NCBI RefSeq assembly: GCF_902506555.1
Contig: NZ_LR732707.1
Coordinates: 2,999,290 to 3,063,289, forward strand
Source: Sphingorhabdus sp. 109
Lineage (GTDB): Bacteria > Pseudomonadota > Alphaproteobacteria > Sphingomonadales > Sphingomonadaceae
Direction: 5' to 3'
Length of the DNA: 64,000 nucleotides
Shown here piece after piece: positions 35,765-44,378 of this stretch (position 1 is the first letter of the stretch; every line of letters begins with the position of its first letter). A model generated the notes under the pieces. That model was given only the letters and a program-made list of their open reading frames with translations, made no database searches and had not been told where the DNA came from. The translations under genes were made by a program, and so were the position numbers.

Positions 35765-35887
35765 TCAGAAGAAACCCGTCACAGCGGCTAGCGCCACGAC
35801 CGCCAACAGGGTCGATATGCCCAGCACCATGATCATATGGCGGGTGGTGAAGCCCTGACGGGCACGGGTTTTATCCAATTTTTTCAT
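35765..35887 (-). CDS. Small single-span membrane protein (40 residues)
   Basis: A tiny gene of 40 codons encoding a basic N-terminus (MKKLDKTRARQGFTTRH) and one hydrophobic helix (MIMVLGISTLLAVVALAAVTGFF). The ATG at 35887 has AGGA seven bases upstream, and a strong terminator follows. It lies 36 bases after dps on the same strand, so the two form an operon. I know no function. The positive-inside rule predicts the N-terminus in the cytoplasm. Confidence 0.72.
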   Translation of the reverse strand: MKKLDKTRARQGFTTRHMIMVLGISTLLAVVALAAVTGFF

Positions 35888-35923
35888 ATGTCATTCCTGC
35901 TTTTTCTATTTATCGAGGATGGG

Positions 35924-36418
35924 TTACAAGCTGGATGAGAGCATCCATGATGCTTCTTCCAGAGCGCCGATTCGCGCGGTCAGCAGGTCGGCGGTGAAGA
36001 CGTCATCGGCTTCCTCTGCGGTTTTTACAAATTCGCGCATCTGGTCGGCGACGGCGAGATTGTCGTTTGAAAGCTGCTTCAGCATGGCTTCGACATCACC
36101 CCAGTCGGTCTGGTCGTCGATCACGCTATTATTGACATAGGTCGACAGGCCAACCGGCGTTTTTGCGCCGAGCGCCCGGATCCTTTCGGCAATTTCGTCG
36201 ATCGAGGCCGCCAGATCTTCATACTGGCCTTCGGTCAGCATATGGACGCCGTGAAACTGGGGGCCGGTCACATTCCAGTGGACCGACTGGGTCTTGTGAT
36301 AAAGCACAACCGTCGACGCCAGAGCATCACCGAGCTTTGCTGCCATTTCGGCACGGTCGGTTTTCTTGATATCGCTTTTCATTTCTCGAAGTTCTGCGGA
36401 TTTGATGGTCGTTGTCAT
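35924..36418 (-). CDS. dps: Dps-family DNA-binding ferritin
   Basis: A 164-residue Dps dodecamer subunit that stores iron and shields DNA under stress. The ferroxidase signature is in QSVHWNVTGPQFHGVH (near 44-59) and the acidic residues in QYEDLAASIDEIAERIRALG. A lysine-bearing N-terminal tail (MTTTIKSAELREMKSDIKK) would contact DNA. AAGGAAG precedes the start. An EcfG-type promoter lies 85 bases upstream, facing this gene. Confidence 0.92.
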   Translation of the reverse strand: MTTTIKSAELREMKSDIKKTDRAEMAAKLGDALASTVVLYHKTQSVHWNVTGPQFHGVHMLTEGQYEDLAASIDEIAERIRALGAKTPVGLSTYVNNSVIDDQTDWGDVEAMLKQLSNDNLAVADQMREFVKTAEEADDVFTADLLTARIGALEEASWMLSSSL

Positions 36419-36482
36419 AAGATTATCTTCCTTTCGTTTTGGCGCGCTCGACGAACGGGCGGAGCGCGGGACCTGCCTGACT

Positions 36483-36507
36483 TACGCATCCCTCACGGAT
36501 TGGTTCC
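36483..36507 (-). promoter_or_regulatory. EcfG-type promoter for dps
   Basis: On the minus strand GGAAC-N16-CGTA is read towards dps. It fits the GGAAC-N16/17-CGTT consensus of the general stress sigma factor EcfG except for the last base. Confidence 0.6.
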
Positions 36508-36543
36508 CCGACCCGAGCAGAAATCCGGCGGCGGGAATTGGCT

Positions 36544-36569
36544 GGAACCAATCCGCTTTCCGCTGCGTA
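36544..36569 (+). promoter_or_regulatory. EcfG-type promoter for the PfpI-like gene
   Basis: GGAAC-N17-CGTA is 36 bases upstream of the PfpI-like start. It mirrors the site facing dps, so both genes would be driven by the general stress response. Confidence 0.6.
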
Positions 36570-36604
36570 GATTCCTCATAACCCCCAACGAAAGGACGAT
36601 AGAA

Positions 36605-37171
36605 ATGACCAACATTTCAAATGCAAAAATAGCCATATTGGCAACGGACGGTTTTGAGAAATCGGAACTTTTCGAACCCAGAAAACAGCTCGCCGAAGCC
36701 GGGGCGGACATCACTATCGTGTCGCTGGAGAGCGGTTCGATCAGAAGCTGGGATAAAAAGGACTGGGGCGAAAGCATCGCGGTCGACATCACATTGGACG
36801 AAGCCAGAGAAGGCGATTTTGACGCGCTGGTCCTGCCGGGCGGACAGATGAACCCCGACCTGTTGCGGGTGGAGAATAAGGCCGTCGAATTCGTGACCGC
36901 TTTTTTCGATGCCGGCAAACCGCTTGCCGCCATCTGCCATGCGCCGTGGCTGCTGATCGAGGCGGATCTGGTGCAGGGTCGCAAGGTTACCGGCTATCCT
37001 TCGATCAAGACCGACCTGATCAACGCGGGCGCGCAATTCGAGGATAGCGAAGTGGTCGTCGACAACGGCCTGATCACCTCGCGCGATCCGGGCGACCTTG
37101 ACGCATTCTGTGGCAAGATCATCGAGGAGGTCAGAGAAGGCATTCACAAGCGGACGCAAAAAGCGGCCTGA
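36605..37171 (+). CDS. PfpI/DJ-1 family type 1 glutamine amidotransferase-like protein
   Basis: A 188-residue DJ-1/PfpI protein. The nucleophile elbow is AAICHAPWLLIEA (Cys near residue 105, next to His as in PfpI and YhbO), with LVLPGGQMNPD near 76. Such proteins act as deglycases or stress chaperones. The ATG at 36605 follows AAAGGAC; longer in-frame readings run through dps promoter DNA. It is divergent from dps and shares its stress promoter type. Confidence 0.9.
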   Translation: MTNISNAKIAILATDGFEKSELFEPRKQLAEAGADITIVSLESGSIRSWDKKDWGESIAVDITLDEAREGDFDALVLPGGQMNPDLLRVENKAVEFVTAFFDAGKPLAAICHAPWLLIEADLVQGRKVTGYPSIKTDLINAGAQFEDSEVVVDNGLITSRDPGDLDAFCGKIIEEVREGIHKRTQKAA

Positions 37172-37192
37172 ATCAGGGCGCCGGTGGCGCGA

Positions 37193-37217
37193 GGACCGGC
37201 TCTTCCGGAGCCGGTCC
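37193..37217. terminator. Hairpin after the PfpI-like gene
   Basis: GGACCGGCTC-TTCCG-GAGCCGGTCC is a 10-bp perfect stem 22 bases downstream of the stop; only a short T-rich stretch lies further on, so termination strength is uncertain. Confidence 0.5.
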
Positions 37218-37359
37218 CCTGCGGCAGATCATCGCTGATTTGTCTTTTGTCCTGCCTCTGCGTCGACTCGCCTCAATCGCCTTAACAAAGGCAACCGTCG
37301 CTTTTTAGCGAGCGGATTGTATGGAAAAATGCCATTTTTGTAACCCCAAGGAGTAAAAT

Positions 37360-37878
37360 ATGAAGAATTTTCTGACCCTCGTGACCGGCGCTGCGCTGCT
37401 TGCGGCTACCCCGGCCCTGGCGCAAGATGCTGCCACGGCAGTCAAAGTGGAAGCCGGTATGAAGGTGTTCGGACCCAATGGCGGTCCCGTGGGTACGGTT
37501 GAATCCGTCGCTGGTGGCGCCGTGGTAATCGATACCGGCAACAACAAGGCCGCACTGTCGCCAGACGCCTTTGCCAAGGCAGAAAACGGCTTGTCGATCA
37601 CGATGACCAAGGTTGATCTGGACGCTGCTGTTGAAAAAGCGGCGGCCGATGCCAGAGCCAAGCTGCTGGCTGCCCTGACCCCCGGCACCGAAGTGAAAAC
37701 CGTAACCGGCGCCGCAGTCATCGGCACCATCAAGGAAAATGATACCGAATTCGTGACGGTCGAGCATGAAGGCGTACCGGTTCAGCTGCCGGTCGAAGCG
37801 TTCATGGCCCAGCCGGACGGTGTTTCGATCACGATGACCGAAGACCAGTTCAAAGCCGCGCTTGCCGGTACCCAGTAA
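37360..37878 (+). CDS. Secreted protein with two tandem copies of a small beta domain
   Basis: A 172-residue unrecognised protein with a signal peptide (MKNFLTLVTGAALLAATPALA). The mature part is a tandem duplication: residues about 32-90 and 106-168 share the pattern xVxGxxGxVGTxxxxxxxxVxV, then a Pro, an (A)FA/FM turn, and an identical (G)xSITMT. It has a PRC-barrel-like look. A GGAG site precedes the ATG. Function is unknown; a cell-envelope or stress role is suggested only by the neighbours. Confidence 0.75.
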   Translation: MKNFLTLVTGAALLAATPALAQDAATAVKVEAGMKVFGPNGGPVGTVESVAGGAVVIDTGNNKAALSPDAFAKAENGLSITMTKVDLDAAVEKAAADARAKLLAALTPGTEVKTVTGAAVIGTIKENDTEFVTVEHEGVPVQLPVEAFMAQPDGVSITMTEDQFKAALAGTQ

Positions 37879-37894
37879 GCCATTTGCCCTGACG

Positions 37895-37918
37895 GCGGCA
37901 GGACAATGATCCTGCCGC
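37895..37918. terminator. Convergent hairpin between the secreted protein and ribH
   Basis: GCGGCAGGA-CAATGA-TCCTGCCGC lies between two converging genes and reaches the ribH stop. No T-run is present on either side. Confidence 0.45.
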
Positions 37919-37920
37919 TG

Positions 37921-38343
37921 CTAGGCGCTGAATTTCAACCCCAGTTCATACATCGCTATCGCCGCCTGGGCCGCTTCGCCGCCCTTGTTCTTGCGCGTCT
38001 TGTCCGCGCGGGCCAGCGCCTGCTCCTCATTTTCCGTCGTGATGATGCCGTTGCCGACCGCCGCGCCGTCCATCGACAAGGCCATGATACCGCGCGCGCT
38101 TTCACCGGCAACAATCTCGAAATGATAGGTCTCGCCGCGGATCACCACGCCGATCGCGACAAAGCCGTCATATTGTTCGCTGTCGATCGCCATCGAGATC
38201 GCGCCGGGAATTTCCAGCGCGCCGGGCACGGTGATGATCTCGTGCTCGTGCCCCGCCGCCTCAAGCGCATCGGTCGCGCCCTCGATCAGCATGTCGTTGA
38301 GATGGTCGTAAAAACGCGCTTCGACGATCAGGAATTTTGCCAT
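37921..38343 (-). CDS. ribH: 6,7-dimethyl-8-ribityllumazine synthase
   Basis: A 140-residue lumazine synthase that joins the RibB product with the pyrimidine intermediate in riboflavin synthesis. Motifs include [11 protein letters not shown] (near 39), [16 protein letters not shown] (near 63, with the catalytic His), and [16 protein letters not shown]. It lies 115 bases after ribB on the same strand, with a short hairpin between them. Confidence 0.93.
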   Translation of the reverse strand: MAKFLIVEARFYDHLNDMLIEGATDALEAAGHEHEIITVPGALEIPGAISMAIDSEQYDGFVAIGVVIRGETYHFEIVAGESARGIMALSMDGAAVGNGIITTENEEQALARADKTRKNKGGEAAQAAIAMYELGLKFSA

Positions 38344-38366
38344 TTTCTGTCTCTTTCAATCGGGTC

Positions 38367-38387
38367 ATCCTGACCATTTGTCAGGAT
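38367..38387. repeat. Hairpin between ribB and ribH
   Basis: ATCCTGAC-CATTT-GTCAGGAT, a relative of the GTCATCCTGA palindrome at 10094-10122. It may reduce read-through from ribB to ribH. Confidence 0.6.
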
Positions 38388-38458
38388 CGGGTGGATGTTC
38401 GTTGCAGGCCCTGGATTAGATCAGGACGACGGGCCGGTCAGGCCCATTCCGCTTATTT

Positions 38459-39754
38459 CTATGCCGGGTCGCTGTCGCTGGCCTGCACTTCGCGCTGGGC
38501 GACAATCCGCAGGCCATAAGCGTCGAGCCCGACCAGATCATGGCTGGTATTGGTCAGCAATTCCATATCATGGACACCGAGCTCGCTCAGAATCTGCGCA
38601 CCGACGCCATAGTCGCGCTGCTGATCCATCGGCGGCGGCTTTCCGCCTCCGAGGCTGCGGACCTGAGCCGAATAGAAATCGGGCAGGCGCGGGCTGATGA
38701 ATACAATGATCCCCGAGCCTTCTTCGCCGATGATCTTCATCGATTCCTGCAACATGTTGGGGCGTCCGGTCTCGAGCCCGAACAGGTCTGGGAACATCGC
38801 CGTCGCGTGCATCCGCACCAGAGTCGGCTGGTCGGGGTCGACATGGCCTTTCTGCAACACGATCTGTTCGCTTTCGGTGGCCATATTATAATAGGTAATG
38901 GCCGTCCATTCCCCGCCCCAGCGGCTGGTGAAACGCGCTTCCTCCCGCCGTTCGGTCAGATGGTCGTGGCGCAGGCGATAAGCGATCAGGTCGCGGATCG
39001 TGCCGATCTTCATGCCGTGATGCTGGGCAAATTCGATCAGATCGTCGAGCCGCGCCATCTCGCCGTCATCCTTCATGATCTCGCAGATTACACCGGACGG
39101 GTTGAGGCCGGCCAGCCGCGAGACATCGACCGCCGCTTCGGTATGGCCGGCGCGGACCAGCACCCCGCCATTGCGTGCCTGCAGCGGAAAGACATGGCCG
39201 GGAGTGACAATCTCTTCCTTGCCCTTGGTCCGGTCGATCGCCACGGCCACGGTGCGCGCCCGGTCAGCAGCGCTGATCCCGGTGGTGACGCCGTCGCGCG
39301 CCTCGATCGAAATGGTGAAGGCGGTCTCATAGGCGCCGCGATTGTTCTGGCTCATCATGTCAAGGCCCAGTTCCTCGACCCGGTCGCGGGTCATCGCCAG
39401 GCAGATCAGACCGCGGCCATATTTGGCCATGAAATTGATCGCATCGGGGGTCGCCATCTGCGCCGGGATGATCAGATCGCCCTCGTTCTCGCGGTCCTCG
39501 TCATCGACCAGGATATACATGCGCCCGTTGCGCGCCTCGTTGATAATCTCTTCCGCGCTCGCCATTACCCCGCTACCGCCGCGCGCCAGATAAGTTTCCA
39601 GCTTGCCGAGCGTTTCGGCGGTCGGGTTCCAGTCCTCCTGCCCCAGGCTGCGCAGGCTGTTGGCGTGCAGCCCGGCGGCCCGAGCCAGCCCGGCGCGGGT
39701 TTCCTCACCGGATTCGATCAGGGCGACCAGTTTTTCGATCAGGATCTTGCTCAT
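38459..39754 (-). CDS. ribB: 3,4-dihydroxy-2-butanone 4-phosphate synthase with N-terminal HTH and degenerate RibA domain
   Basis: A 431-residue three-part protein. Residues 1-60 look like a lambda-type HTH ([20 protein letters not shown]). The RibB domain follows ([12 protein letters not shown] near 84, [14 protein letters not shown] near 203, and metal-site residues). The C-terminal 150 residues have the GTP cyclohydrolase II fold, but the three zinc cysteines are gone ([18 protein letters not shown]), so that activity is lost. It supplies the four-carbon unit of riboflavin. AAAGG precedes the ATG. Repeats upstream suggest that the HTH part may act on its own promoter. Confidence 0.88.
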   Translation of the reverse strand: MSKILIEKLVALIESGEETRAGLARAAGLHANSLRSLGQEDWNPTAETLGKLETYLARGGSGVMASAEEIINEARNGRMYILVDDEDRENEGDLIIPAQMATPDAINFMAKYGRGLICLAMTRDRVEELGLDMMSQNNRGAYETAFTISIEARDGVTTGISAADRARTVAVAIDRTKGKEEIVTPGHVFPLQARNGGVLVRAGHTEAAVDVSRLAGLNPSGVICEIMKDDGEMARLDDLIEFAQHHGMKIGTIRDLIAYRLRHDHLTERREEARFTSRWGGEWTAITYYNMATESEQIVLQKGHVDPDQPTLVRMHATAMFPDLFGLETGRPNMLQESMKIIGEEGSGIIVFISPRLPDFYSAQVRSLGGGKPPPMDQQRDYGVGAQILSELGVHDMELLTNTSHDLVGLDAYGLRIVAQREVQASDSDPA

Positions 39755-39767
39755 AGACTCGGCCTTT

Positions 39768-39834
39768 CAATGTGATGTTGGAGACCGGGTATCACATTGG
39801 GGTGTGATCGGTCTAGGGTGATTATCACATTGGG
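39768..39834. promoter_or_regulatory. Three copies of ATCACATTG upstream of ribB
   Basis: TATCACATTGGG occurs at 39790-39801 and 39823-39834, exactly 33 bases apart (three helical turns), and ATCACATTG occurs inverted at 39768-39776, 14 bases before the ribB start. This looks like a set of operator half-sites. Confidence 0.55.
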
Positions 39835-39930
39835 TTCACATAATGTGTTGCGCTCTCGTCATCCGGAACGTGTTTCAGGTCCCGCTCGCTCTTGACCGGA
39901 ACCTTTCCTACACCAATACGCTATTAGGCC

Positions 39931-40932
39931 ATGGCAAAAGCGAAACACTGGATCGAGCCGCATCCGCAGGGCATCTACGTCCGGCCTGCCGATGTCTGGA
40001 TCGATCCGTCCGTGCCGAAGGAAAATGCCGTCGTCACCCACGGCCATGCCGATCATGCGCGCGGCGGGCATAGGGATGTCTGGGCGACGCCGGAGACGCT
40101 GGCGATCATGGGTCTGCGCTATGGGACCGAGGCGGGCACACCCACCGCTTATGGCGAGGGGTTCGAGCGTGGCGGGGTCCGGTTCAGCCTGCATTCGGCG
40201 GGCCATGTGCTGGGTTCGGCCCAGGTGCTGATGGAATATCAGGGCGAGCGGGTGGTCGTTACCGGCGATTACAAGCGCCGCCCCGACCCGACCTGCGCGC
40301 CGTTTGAACTGGTGCCCTGCGACATATTCATTACCGAAGCGACCTTTGGCTTGCCGGTGTTCCAGCATCCCCCGATCGCGGGCGAGATCGCCAAGATTTT
40401 TGCGCGGCTAGACGCCGAGCCGGACAGCAGCATCTTGATCGGCGCCTATGCGCTGGGCAAGGCGCAGCGGGTGATTGCCGAGCTGCGCCGGGCGGGCTGG
40501 GACAAGCCGATCTATCTGCACGGCGCGCAGGTCCGGATGTGCGAACTCTACGAGGAACTCGGCGTGTCGCTGGGCGAATTGCGGCTGGTGATGGATACGC
40601 CGAAGGACGAGATGCGCGGCCAGATCATCATCGCGCCGCCCTCGGCGCTGACCGACAAATGGAGCCGGCGGCTGCCCAATCCGGTGACCGCCATGGCGTC
40701 CGGCTGGATGCGGGTGCGCGGGCGGGCGCGGCAGCGCGGGGTCGAGATCCCCTTGGTCATTTCCGACCATGCCGACTGGGATGAACTGACCGAGACGATC
40801 CGCGAACTGGCGCCGAAGGAAACCTGGATCACCCATGGCAGCGAGGACGGCCTGCTGCGCTGGTGCGAGCTGCATCAGATCAAGGCGCGGGCGCTGGCGA
40901 TGGTCGGGCGCGAAGAAGGGGATGACGGCTGA
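39931..40932 (+). CDS. Ligase-associated DNA exonuclease (MBL/beta-CASP type)
   Basis: A 333-residue metallo-beta-lactamase-fold nuclease of the SNM1/Artemis-like family that occurs beside ATP-dependent ligases. The zinc motif HGHADHARGG is at 37-46, SAGHVLGSAQV near 90, TGDYKRRPDP near 111, and SDHADWDEL near 282. It is likely to trim DNA ends in repair. Its stop and the next start overlap by one base (TGATG). Confidence 0.9.
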   Translation: MAKAKHWIEPHPQGIYVRPADVWIDPSVPKENAVVTHGHADHARGGHRDVWATPETLAIMGLRYGTEAGTPTAYGEGFERGGVRFSLHSAGHVLGSAQVLMEYQGERVVVTGDYKRRPDPTCAPFELVPCDIFITEATFGLPVFQHPPIAGEIAKIFARLDAEPDSSILIGAYALGKAQRVIAELRRAGWDKPIYLHGAQVRMCELYEELGVSLGELRLVMDTPKDEMRGQIIIAPPSALTDKWSRRLPNPVTAMASGWMRVRGRARQRGVEIPLVISDHADWDELTETIRELAPKETWITHGSEDGLLRWCELHQIKARALAMVGREEGDDG

Positions 40933-42503
40933 TGCGCCGCTTTGCCGCCCTGATCGACAGTCTGGTCTACACCCGGTCGCGCAACGCCAAGCTGGCGGCG
41001 ATTTCCACCTATTTGCGCGAAACGCCCGATCCCGATCGCGGCTGGGCGCTGGCGGCGCTGACCGACAGTCTCGACTTTCCGGCGGTGAAATCCGCCACCA
41101 TCCGCAATCTGGCAGGGACGCGGATTGATCCAGAACTGTTCCGCCTGTCGCGTCATCATGTCGGTGATACCGCCGAGACCGTGGCTTTGGTCTGGCCGGA
41201 AGCGGAAGGGCGGGAGCAGAGCGATCCGAGCATCGACGAAGTGGTGCAGGCGCTGTCCGCTGCCAGTCGCGCAACCGCTCCCGACATTGTCGCTTCCCTG
41301 CTCGACAGCCTGGATTCGAACAGTCGCTATGCGCTGCTCAAGCTGGCGGTTGGCGGGATGCGGGTCGGGGTGTCGGCACGGCTGGCGAAAACCGCTTTCG
41401 CGCAGGCCTTTGATGTGGCGCTCGACGATGTCGAGGAGCTCTGGCACGCGCTTGATCCACCTTACGAAGCTCTGTTTCAATGGGCGGAGCAGGGCGGGGA
41501 TCGTCCCGACCTTTCGGCGACGCCTTTCTTCCGGCCGTTCATGTTGTCGCACCCGTTCGAGGGCGACAGTCTCGATCTCGGCCAATATGCGGTCGAGTGG
41601 AAATGGGACGGCATCCGCGTGCAGGCGGTGCATCTCGGCGGCGAGACCCGGCTCTACAGCCGCGGCGGCGATGATATCAGCGCCTCCTTCCCCGACATTG
41701 TCGAGGCGTTCGACCGTGACGGCGTGATTGATGGCGAATTACTGGTGCGCGGCACCGATCAGGGCGGCGAAGCGGCCAGTTTCAACGCGCTGCAAAAGCG
41801 TCTGGGGCGCAAGACGGTCTCGAAAAAGATGCGGCAGGAATTTCCCGCCTTTGTCCGGGTCTATGATCTGCTGATGGACGGGGATGACGATTTGCGCCCC
41901 TCGCCCTGGCACGAACGGCGCCAGCGGCTCGAGCGCTTTGTGCCGAAACTCAATGCCGACCATTTTGACCTGTCGGCGGTGGTCGAGGTCGATGATTTTG
42001 CCGCGCTGGAGATGATGCGCGCCGGGGCTCGCGACGCGGCGATCGAGGGCGTGATGCTGAAGCGGCGGGAAAGCCCCTATCTGGCAGGCCGGGTCACCGG
42101 TCACTGGTACAAGTGGAAACGCGACCCGCTGAATGCCGATTGCGTGATGATGTACGCCCAGCGCGGCAACGGGCGGCGCGCGTCCTTCTATTCCGACTAT
42201 ACATTCGGCTGCTGGACCGAGGCCGGCGAACTGCTGCCGGTCGGCAAGGCCTATTCCGGTTTCACCGACGAAGAGCTGAAATGGCTCGACCGTTTCGTCC
42301 GGCAGAATACGCTGAACCGCTTCGGCCCGGTCCGCGAGGTGAAGAAGTCACTGGTGCTCGAAGTCGCGTTCGATTCCATCCACGAAAGCGGCCGCCACAA
42401 ATCCGGCCTCGCCATGCGCTTCCCCCGCATCAACCGCATCCGCAAGGACAAGCCGGCGGAAGAGGCGGACCGGATCGCGACCTTGCAGACAATGATTTCC
42501 TGA
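40932..42503 (+). CDS. ATP-dependent DNA ligase (cisplatin-resistance/LigC-like family)
   Basis: A 523-residue ATP-dependent ligase with an N-terminal helical domain (1-200) and an adenylation core. The nucleophilic Lys is at 224 in EWKWDGIR; DGELLVRG, FDLSAVV and EGVMLKRRESPYLAGRV (motif IV) and WYKWKRDP (motif V) follow. The OB domain completes it. Paired with the upstream nuclease it forms a repair unit independent of Ku and LigD. It ends 31 bases before the convergent cytochrome b561 gene. Confidence 0.92.
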   Translation: MRRFAALIDSLVYTRSRNAKLAAISTYLRETPDPDRGWALAALTDSLDFPAVKSATIRNLAGTRIDPELFRLSRHHVGDTAETVALVWPEAEGREQSDPSIDEVVQALSAASRATAPDIVASLLDSLDSNSRYALLKLAVGGMRVGVSARLAKTAFAQAFDVALDDVEELWHALDPPYEALFQWAEQGGDRPDLSATPFFRPFMLSHPFEGDSLDLGQYAVEWKWDGIRVQAVHLGGETRLYSRGGDDISASFPDIVEAFDRDGVIDGELLVRGTDQGGEAASFNALQKRLGRKTVSKKMRQEFPAFVRVYDLLMDGDDDLRPSPWHERRQRLERFVPKLNADHFDLSAVVEVDDFAALEMMRAGARDAAIEGVMLKRRESPYLAGRVTGHWYKWKRDPLNADCVMMYAQRGNGRRASFYSDYTFGCWTEAGELLPVGKAYSGFTDEELKWLDRFVRQNTLNRFGPVREVKKSLVLEVAFDSIHESGRHKSGLAMRFPRINRIRKDKPAEEADRIATLQTMIS

Positions 42504-42534
42504 GCGTTGGCCGTTCAGCTAGCAGCTGCAACCC

Positions 42535-43083
42535 CTAGCGCTTGCCGGGGAGCATCCGCCGGAGTGTATTGTCCTTGACGACATAATGATGGAACAACGC
42601 CGCCAAGGCATGCAGGCCGATCAAAAAATACCCGACCGTGCCAAATGTTTCGTGCCATTCCTTCACTTGCCCCGCCAGAGCCTTGTCCGGCGTAACCAGC
42701 GCGGGAAGCTCCAAGCCGAAGAACGGAATGCTCTTGTCAGCGGCGCTGAGGATCAGCCATCCGGCAACCGGCATTGCCAGCATGAAAGTATAGAGCGCCA
42801 GATGCGTGACCTTGGCGAACAGCATTTGCCAGACGGGTGGCTCGGGTTTGATCGGCGGTTTTGCAGTGACAAGCCGGGTGACTATCCGGATGATAACGAG
42901 GAGCAGCACGCACAGGCCGAGCATGAAATGCCAGCTCTTCAATCCTTCGCGGAAATCGCTGCCTTTGGGAAAATTCTCGCGCAGGAGAATGGCGCTATAG
43001 ACAGCGAATATCAGCAGCAGCATTGCCCAGTGGAGGAAAATTGAAAGGGACGAATAGCGTGCGGGGGGTGCGGTTGCTTTCAT
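42535..43083 (-). CDS. Cytochrome b561 family protein
   Basis: A 182-residue inner-membrane di-heme protein with four helices. Heme-ligand His residues are visible in SIFLHWAML, LKSWHFMLG, FAKVTHLALYT and the C-terminal GLHALAALFHHYVV. It would oxidise ubiquinol or pass electrons to a periplasmic acceptor (YodB/CybB type). GAGG precedes the start. Confidence 0.9.
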   Translation of the reverse strand: MKATAPPARYSSLSIFLHWAMLLLIFAVYSAILLRENFPKGSDFREGLKSWHFMLGLCVLLLVIIRIVTRLVTAKPPIKPEPPVWQMLFAKVTHLALYTFMLAMPVAGWLILSAADKSIPFFGLELPALVTPDKALAGQVKEWHETFGTVGYFLIGLHALAALFHHYVVKDNTLRRMLPGKR

Positions 43084-43365
43084 ATGAGGCCTCTTTTTGT
43101 GCGTAGTTAAACAAGAAGCGAATCATTTGATGCTGTCACACCTCCGACCGGTCAATCATCCGCAAGCTTCTTGTCGCCGGAATGCTGTGGAACCGGCGGC
43201 GATGATATGGCTCGATCGCAAGAAATGCCAATGCGCTTGACCCATGAACTTCCTATAGTGAGTGCTTGTAACATCGGTCACAGGCTTACTAAACGCAGGG
43301 AATATACCTAAGCGGCGATCCGGCTGAGGGTTTCTGTTTATCAGAGCAGGGCCATCTGCTTAGAT
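43084..43365. other. Intergenic region between cytochrome b561 and the alpha/beta hydrolase
   Basis: 282 bases with no reading frame that I can support. CTTGACC at 43236-43242 and TATAGT at 43254-43259 resemble promoter boxes but are only 11 bases apart. The rest could be the cytochrome leader or an unrecognised RNA. Confidence 0.5.
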
Positions 43366-44250
43366 TTAAAGGAACTCCCGAAGCGTCTCTACAAACAGCT
43401 CAAACTGGTCATGGTGCAACCAGTGGCCGGCGTCGGCAAATTCCTTCACTGTCACATTGTCGCCGAAATATTGCATGCGGCCGTCTTTCTCCGGATTGCT
43501 GGCCCAGCTGTCGGCGCCGTAATGGAGCTGGGTCGGGCAGCTGATATTGCCCCACAATTCGTGAATGCTGTCCTGAGACAGGTCGATGCTGTCCCAGTGC
43601 TGCACATAGGGATCGAATTTCCAGCTATAGCTGCCATCCTCGTTGCGGATCACCGCGTGGGTGGTCAGATGGCGGGCCTGTTCATCCGACAGATGCTGGT
43701 TAGCGTCCTGCATCCGGCCCAGCGCGTCCTCGAATGTCGGATAGCGTTTGACCTGCCGCCCGGCGGCCTTGCGCTTTTCCTCGATAGAGTTGCGCACCCG
43801 CTGCAGCTGGCCGATTTTCTCGCGCTCGGCGAGCATCTCGGGGCTCGGGCCGAGCCCCTCGATCGCGACCAGCTTGCGCACCGTATCGGGATAGAGGCCG
43901 GTATAGCGCAGCGCGATATTGCCGCCCATGCTGTGCGCGACGATGGTGACCGGCGACAGGTCGAGCTGGTGGATCAATTGCGCCAGATCGGTGACCATCG
44001 CCATATTGGCGTAATTGCCGTCGGTGCTCCACTGGCTGTCGCCATGGCCGCGAACGTCGGGGCAGATGATATGCCAGTCGTCGCGCAATGCCTGTGCGGT
44101 CCAGTCCCAGTTGCGGCAATGGTCCTTGCCGCCGTGGAGCAGGATCAGCGGCGGCTTGTCCTCATTGCCCCAGTCCGCATAATGCAGTTTGAGCCGTTGC
44201 GAGAAATAGCTGTGCGAGGCGGGGCCGATCAGGGTCATGCGGGGTTCCAT
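43366..44250 (-). CDS. Alpha/beta hydrolase
   Basis: A 294-residue esterase-like hydrolase. The oxyanion motif LLHGGKDHCRNWD is near residue 39, the nucleophile in VAHSMGGN near 102, an acid in HYGADSWASNP, and the His in DAGHWLHHDQFE near 280. It is divergent from the arsenic operon. Starts at 44250 (MEPRM) or 44238 (MTLIG) fit; upstream in-frame codons would run into the arsR promoter. The substrate is unknown. Confidence 0.85.
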   Translation of the reverse strand: MEPRMTLIGPASHSYFSQRLKLHYADWGNEDKPPLILLHGGKDHCRNWDWTAQALRDDWHIICPDVRGHGDSQWSTDGNYANMAMVTDLAQLIHQLDLSPVTIVAHSMGGNIALRYTGLYPDTVRKLVAIEGLGPSPEMLAEREKIGQLQRVRNSIEEKRKAAGRQVKRYPTFEDALGRMQDANQHLSDEQARHLTTHAVIRNEDGSYSWKFDPYVQHWDSIDLSQDSIHELWGNISCPTQLHYGADSWASNPEKDGRMQYFGDNVTVKEFADAGHWLHHDQFELFVETLREFL

Positions 44251-44356
44251 CCGGAAAGGAAAATCTGAACCCGTCTCTACTGGGCGCGACGGGGTTCGAC
44301 AAGCATCTGTCAGACAAAGAACCGCCCTGCTTGCATTTGATGCTTTACAATCATCC

Positions 44357-44372
44357 ATATATCGACATATAT
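44357..44372. promoter_or_regulatory. ArsR-type operator
   Basis: ATATAT-CGAC-ATATAT is a perfect inverted repeat ending 6 bases before the arsR start. AT-rich dyads of this form are typical ArsR/SmtB binding sites, so autorepression is likely. Confidence 0.7.
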
Positions 44373-44378
44373 AGAAAT

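Noticed and set aside
38344-38458. FMN riboswitch between ribB and ribH or upstream of ribB
   Set aside because: The conserved RFN element segments (AGGAUAUU start, GAUUCAG and CCGACAGU-like blocks) are not visible; only a short hairpin is present.
43228-43365. Possible small RNA or tRNA-like sequence before the alpha/beta hydrolase
   Set aside because: I tried to fold it as a tRNA and found no acceptor stem or anticodon arm; promoter boxes are too close. Kept only as an unassigned gap.
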